From: JBDTLH01 sp039934875
GTDB taxonomy: Bacteria; Acidobacteriota; Terriglobia; Terriglobales; Acidobacteriaceae
Direction of reading: 5' to 3'
NCBI GenBank assembly: GCA_039934875.1
Contig: JBDTLH010000135.1
Coordinates: 1-8,787, forward strand
Length of the DNA: 8,787 bases
The position numbers and the translations under genes were made by a program. The notes beneath the pieces were generated by a model. It saw nothing but the letters and a program-made list of their open reading frames with translations, had not been told where the DNA came from and made no database searches. This document shows, piece by piece, positions 5,362-8,787 of this stretch. Position 1 is the first letter of the stretch. Each line of letters opens with the position of its first letter.

Positions 5362-7635
5362 TTAGAGCTTCTTGATTCTCTGCACCTCGCGAATGCCGGC
5401 GATCTGGCGCACGCCGCGAATGATGCGTTCGAGGTGCTTGAGATCGTCGATGTCGAGGATGAGTTCTATCTTGGCGTCCACGCCGTGTTGGATCGCGGTG
5501 GAGATGTTGCGGATGTTGGCGTTCTCGTCGCTGATCACCGCGGTCAATTGCTTGAGTATGCCGGCGCGATCATCGGCAAACACATTCAGCTTCACGGGAT
5601 AACTGAGATTGCTTCCCGGCATCGCGCCCTTCCCGCCATTGGCGACGTGCTTGAGCGCCTTTGCCCATTCGACGTTGATGCGGCGGTCGGGCTCATAGAG
5701 CAGGTTCTGCACGTTGGGGCAAGACCTGGAGTGCACAGCGACGCCTTTTCCGCGGGTGACGTAGCCCACGATCTCTTCGCCGCGGATGGGGTTGCAACAG
5801 CGCGCGCGATAGATGAGCAGGTCGTTGTGTCCGACGACGGCAAGCGCGCCTGTGTCGCCCTGAAAGATGTGGCGGATGACGCCGGTGAGGCCGTGCTTGG
5901 GGAGATCGAGCTCGGCGTCGGTGCGGGGGGCCAGTTGCTCCGCGGCTTGGGGGCTGAGTTTGATGAGCACGCCGCGCGAGCCAATGCGGCCGTAGCCGAT
6001 GGAGGCGAGCAGGTCCTGCGCGGTTGCGACCCCGTATTCACTGGCGATCTTGGCATAGTGTTCGTCGGTAATGCCTTTGAGAGCGACGCGGTATTTCTTG
6101 GCTTCACGCTCAATCAGCTTGCGCCCGATCTCGATGGCGCGCTCGCGCTGGTGCACCTGCATCCAGTGCTTGATCTTGTTGCGCGCGCGGCCGCTCTTGA
6201 CGAAGGTTAACCAATCGCGGCTGGGGGTGTGGCCCGCTTGCGTAATGACCTCCACGATATCGCCGTTGTGCAGGGGGCTGCGCAGCGGGACCATGCGTCC
6301 GTTGATGCGCGCGCCGATGCAGGTGTGTCCTACCTCGGTGTGCACGGTGTAAGCGAAGTCGATGGGCGTGGCGTCGCGGGGAAGGATGATGACCTTGCCC
6401 TTCGGGGTAAAGGTGTACACCTCTTCCGGGTAGAGATCGATCTTGAGAGTGGAGATGAATTCGTTGGGATCGAGCACGTCGCGCTGCCATTCGACGACCT
6501 GTCGCAGCCATGCCAGGCGCTGCTCGTCTTTAGCGCTGACGATGGGGGAGCCATCCTTGTACTTCCAGTGGGCGGCGATTCCTTCTTCCGCCAGCTTGTG
6601 CATCTCTTCGGTGCGGATCTGCACCTCGAACTGCATGCCGCTTTCGGTAATCACGGTGGTGTGCAGCGACTGGTAGAGGTTGGGCCGGGGCATGGCGATG
6701 AAGTCCTTGATGCGGCCGGGGACCGGACGCCATATGGAGTGGATCGCGCCCAGAGCGCTATAACAATCTTTTACCGAGCGGGTAATGATGCGAACGGCGA
6801 GCAAGTCATATACCTGGTCCACGGCGATGCGCTGACGTTGCAATTTCTGCCAGATGGAGTAGAGCCGCTTAATGCGCCAATCGATGCGCACCGGTTCGAC
6901 AGTGTTGTCGCGCAGTTTAAGGCGGATCTCGGCAACGGTCTTCGCGAGAAACGCCTCGCCCGCCTTGCGGCGTTCTTCGATGGAATCATGCACCTGCTTG
7001 TAAGAGATGGGATCGACGTAGCGGAAGGCGAGGTCTTCGAGCTCGCCGCGCACCTTTCCCATGCCCAGGCGGTGGGCGATGGGCGCATAGATGTCAAGGG
7101 TCTCGCGCGAGATGTGCAACTGCCGCTCGGGGGAGAGGTGCTCGAGGGTGCGCATATTGTGCAGACGGTCGGCGAGCTTGATGAGGACGACGCGGATGTC
7201 ATCCACCATCGCGAGCATCATCTTGCGGACGTTCTCGCCCTGGCGCTCTTCTTTGCTGGCGCTGGCGTGCTGGATCTTGTCGATGTTGGTGACGCCGGCG
7301 ACGATGTGGGCGACCTGGGGACCGAACTGGGCGCGGATCTGTTCGGTGGTGGCGACGGTGTCTTCGACGGCGTCATGGAGCAGTCCGGCGGCGATGGCTG
7401 TCGAGTCGAGTTTCATCTCGGCCAGCACTTGCGCCACTTGCAGAGGATGGGTGAGGAAGGGCTCGCCGGAGGCGCGTGTCTGTCCGCGATGGTGTTCGCT
7501 TGAGAAGGCGTAAGCCCGGTCGATGACGTTCAGGTCATCATTAGGGCGGTTGGCGTGGACGGTCGCCAGCAGGGTATCGAAGAGCGCGCTGGTGGTCTCA
7601 TCCGCTGAGCTCACAGGTTGGCGCAGGGTCGCCAT
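5362..7635 (-). CDS. rel: Bifunctional (p)ppGpp synthetase/hydrolase, Rel (RelA/SpoT homologue)
   Basis: This 757-aa long RSH enzyme makes (p)ppGpp from ATP and GTP/GDP when the ribosome senses uncharged tRNA, and hydrolyses it when starvation ends. Domains in order are the HD hydrolase (about 35-190) with H63, HD at 87-88 in LLHDAVED and D156 in LADRLHNM; the synthetase (about 245-365) with KRLYSIW, YDLLAVRI, YQSLHTTV (321-328) and EVQIRT; TGS (about 404-465); a helical region; a Cys/His zinc-finger-like domain with C613, C614, H635 and C639; and a C-terminal ACT domain (about 682-757). The synthetase carries RIKD at 308-311, the RXKD form typical of bifunctional enzymes, whereas monofunctional RelA has EXDD. 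Both active sites look intact. The usual GRPK stretch reads WRIK (253-256), an odd substitution. The ATG at 7635 has no Shine-Dalgarno but a TATAAT box 5 nt upstream. Confidence 0.97.
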   Translation of the reverse strand: MATLRQPVSSADETTSALFDTLLATVHANRPNDDLNVIDRAYAFSSEHHRGQTRASGEPFLTHPLQVAQVLAEMKLDSTAIAAGLLHDAVEDTVATTEQIRAQFGPQVAHIVAGVTNIDKIQHASASKEERQGENVRKMMLAMVDDIRVVLIKLADRLHNMRTLEHLSPERQLHISRETLDIYAPIAHRLGMGKVRGELEDLAFRYVDPISYKQVHDSIEERRKAGEAFLAKTVAEIRLKLRDNTVEPVRIDWRIKRLYSIWQKLQRQRIAVDQVYDLLAVRIITRSVKDCYSALGAIHSIWRPVPGRIKDFIAMPRPNLYQSLHTTVITESGMQFEVQIRTEEMHKLAEEGIAAHWKYKDGSPIVSAKDEQRLAWLRQVVEWQRDVLDPNEFISTLKIDLYPEEVYTFTPKGKVIILPRDATPIDFAYTVHTEVGHTCIGARINGRMVPLRSPLHNGDIVEVITQAGHTPSRDWLTFVKSGRARNKIKHWMQVHQRERAIEIGRKLIEREAKKYRVALKGITDEHYAKIASEYGVATAQDLLASIGYGRIGSRGVLIKLSPQAAEQLAPRTDAELDLPKHGLTGVIRHIFQGDTGALAVVGHNDLLIYRARCCNPIRGEEIVGYVTRGKGVAVHSRSCPNVQNLLYEPDRRINVEWAKALKHVANGGKGAMPGSNLSYPVKLNVFADDRAGILKQLTAVISDENANIRNISTAIQHGVDAKIELILDIDDLKHLERIIRGVRQIAGIREVQRIKKL

Positions 7636-7640
7636 GATTG

Positions 7641-7646
7641 ATTATA
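7641..7646 (-). promoter_or_regulatory. Consensus -10 box immediately before rel
   Basis: The minus strand reads TATAAT, then CAATC, then the rel ATG at 7635. A perfect -10 hexamer 5 nt before the start codon would place the transcription start at the ATG, so a leaderless mRNA is likely. No strong -35 lies 16-18 bp upstream. The lack of any Shine-Dalgarno sequence fits this reading. If translation instead began downstream, the next start would cost part of a conserved N-terminus. Confidence 0.5.
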
Positions 7647-7721
7647 GCTGTGCGGGTTGGAGCAGTAGCGGTTTGACTGCCGATATCTCCGTGGGGCTAG
7701 AGACGGTTCGCCGGCGCTAAT

Positions 7722-7735
7722 GGCAGCTAGCTGCC
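7722..7735. repeat. 14-bp perfect palindrome in the gap upstream of rel
   Basis: GGCAGCTAGCTGCC is a perfect palindrome about 87 bp upstream of the rel start. With no loop it is more likely a dyad binding site or part of a dispersed repeat than a hairpin. The following CGGCTA suggests an eroded longer dyad, since a matching TAGCCG on the left is missing. Confidence 0.55.
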
Positions 7736-7770
7736 GGCTACCAATGATCAGCTATTGGGTGCAAAGCGCA

Positions 7771-7801
7771 CTATGCCGCGGCATAAAACGCCGCGGCATA
7801 G
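7771..7801. repeat. 12-bp perfect stem-loop with an ATAAAAC loop, downstream of the propeller gene
   Basis: CTATGCCGCGGC (7771-7782) pairs perfectly with GCCGCGGCATAG (7790-7801) around the 7-nt loop ATAAAAC. It lies 33 bp past the stop of the minus-strand propeller/Ig-like gene and 135 bp before rel. On the minus strand it is not followed by a U-tract, so intrinsic termination is weak, though so stable a hairpin could protect the 3' end of the upstream mRNA. The loop core TAAAA flanked by GGC and GCC resembles the first hairpin at 175-198, which hints at one dispersed family. Confidence 0.65.
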
Positions 7802-7834
7802 GAGGACAATCGCTGACCACTAACCACGGTTGGA

Positions 7835-8787
7835 TCAGTGGACCGTGAATGCAACCGGGTTGGACTTGATAAACCCACCATTGGGTCCAACTTCAATCGC
7901 CGTCGCACTGTGGGTTCCCACCGCAAGCGGCACAGTGGTGTTAATCATGTTCCCGGGATAGTTGTTGACTTTGACGTTGTCGATCCACAGCTCCATATGG
8001 TTCACGGTGCCGGTTGGGTCGGTGCCCGCAGCCGTGACTGGCACCGGAGAGGAATACGCCTGCCCCGCCACCGGAGCGCAGACATTCACGCCGGGTGAGG
8101 GGGGAGGAGTGCAGGACGGTTGCTGGCCGTTTAGGCCAAAGCCGAAGATCGCCTTGTTGCCGCCGACATAGACGTGCCCGTTTATCACGGTGGGAACGGG
8201 ATACTTGATCCCCTTTCCCAACGCTGGGCTGACGTAGAGGACGTGGCTTACGTTGGTGGCGTCATAGGCGTGCAACGTACCGGTGGTGTAGTCGTAGCCC
8301 CACACGATGGCGTTGGATAAGCCGTTCGAGGAGACAACTGCTTGTCCACCGGGGAAGGCGTAGATAAAGGTGTCTTTGGAGACCGGAGTCGTTGAAAGCA
8401 ATCCGGTGCTGGGGCTCAAGCTGAACATCTTGAGCGAATCATTGTTGCCGATAAAATATACGTTCTGGTTCCAGTAGGCTGGGGTAGTGAAGGAAGCGTT
8501 ATCGGACTGCGTCCCTGGGCCACCCAGCTGACCAGGCACCTCCTGGATAATGTTGTCGCTGCCGTTCCCGATGTGCGACAAGTGGTTGCGATCCATAAGG
8601 TAGATAAGCAGCGGCTTGCCGGCAATAATGAGCTCGTTGGGATAAGGGCCGGCCTGGTCCGGCACCAGCAGCACTCCGCCTGAGCCGAGGTCCAAATCTT
8701 TACCGGTCTGATACGCATTGTTGTAAGGAGTGAAGTAGTCCAGCACCGTGAGCGCGGGGCTGAGCTTGATGACACTTTGGCCGAACA
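7835..8787 (-). CDS. Beta-propeller protein with C-terminal Ig-like domain, probably exported (5' truncated)
   Basis: The frame is open to the right window edge, giving 316 visible residues ending at a TGA. A GTG at 8746 could be read as a start, but the upstream codons (FGQSVIKLSPALT) continue the same domain, so the gene is truncated. Repeated strands such as NVYFIGNNDSLKMFSL, AIVWGYDYTTGTLHAYDAT and HVYVGGNKAIFGFGL are typical of PQQ/WD-like propeller blades. A proline-rich linker with cysteines (QQPSCTPPPSPG, about 221-232) leads to an Ig-like domain of about 80 residues (from NVCAPVAGQAYSSPV to AFTVH) with MELWIDNVKV in the middle. This layout is common in secreted acidobacterial proteins. 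No signal peptide can be checked because the N-terminus is missing, and ligand or enzyme activity cannot be stated. It precedes rel by about 200 bp. Confidence 0.85.
   Translation of the reverse strand, partial: FGQSVIKLSPALTVLDYFTPYNNAYQTGKDLDLGSGGVLLVPDQAGPYPNELIIAGKPLLIYLMDRNHLSHIGNGSDNIIQEVPGQLGGPGTQSDNASFTTPAYWNQNVYFIGNNDSLKMFSLSPSTGLLSTTPVSKDTFIYAFPGGQAVVSSNGLSNAIVWGYDYTTGTLHAYDATNVSHVLYVSPALGKGIKYPVPTVINGHVYVGGNKAIFGFGLNGQQPSCTPPPSPGVNVCAPVAGQAYSSPVPVTAAGTDPTGTVNHMELWIDNVKVNNYPGNMINTTVPLAVGTHSATAIEVGPNGGFIKSNPVAFTVH

Noticed and set aside
5356..7503. Long plus-strand ORFs (5356-6210 and 6229-7503) antisense to rel
   Set aside because: They mirror the codon pattern of rel, lack motifs and ribosome binding sites, and the sense-strand gene is certain.

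Overview
The window looks like chromosomal DNA of a GC-moderate bacterium, most likely from the Acidobacteriota. This is an inference from three things: short palindromes with TAAAA or TGAA loops in gene gaps, of a kind I associate with acidobacterial genomes; a secreted-type beta-propeller protein with a C-terminal Ig-like domain of an acidobacterial style; and a single bifunctional Rel enzyme. No rRNA, tRNA, CRISPR array, insertion sequence or phage gene was seen.

Layout. Positions 1-108 hold the last 35 codons of an unrecognised plus-strand gene. A double-hairpin repeat (about 173-234) fills the gap to a convergent minus-strand gene (277-1851). That gene encodes a two-helix membrane protein with coiled coils and a TPR-like cytoplasmic region. 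A divergent intergenic region (1852-2020) with a perfect 13-bp tandem repeat separates it from thrS (2021-3964, plus). Everything after thrS is on the minus strand. Reading in the direction of transcription from the right edge, these are a 5'-truncated propeller/Ig-like protein (7835-8787), the bifunctional (p)ppGpp synthetase/hydrolase rel (5362-7635), ridA (4652-5038), and a vapB/vapC-type toxin-antitoxin pair (4378-4626 and 3977-4378). The gap between rel and ridA (5039-5361) is AT-rich, has no convincing gene, and carries two kinds of short repeat. The gap between the propeller gene and rel carries two more palindromes.

How the genes fit together. ThrRS charges tRNA-Thr. Rel turns uncharged-tRNA stress into (p)ppGpp. 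RidA removes the reactive enamine/imine intermediates made by PLP enzymes such as threonine dehydratase. VapC-type PIN toxins usually cut tRNA or rRNA. The middle of the window is therefore a group of translation and amino-acid-stress genes, although only ridA-vapB-vapC have spacing that suggests one transcript. ridA and rel both have a good -10 box only 5-7 nt before the start codon and no Shine-Dalgarno sequence, which suggests leaderless mRNAs. The most novel-looking items are the membrane/TPR protein, the repeat-bearing rel-ridA gap, and the dispersed hairpins. I do not see a clearly new multi-gene system.
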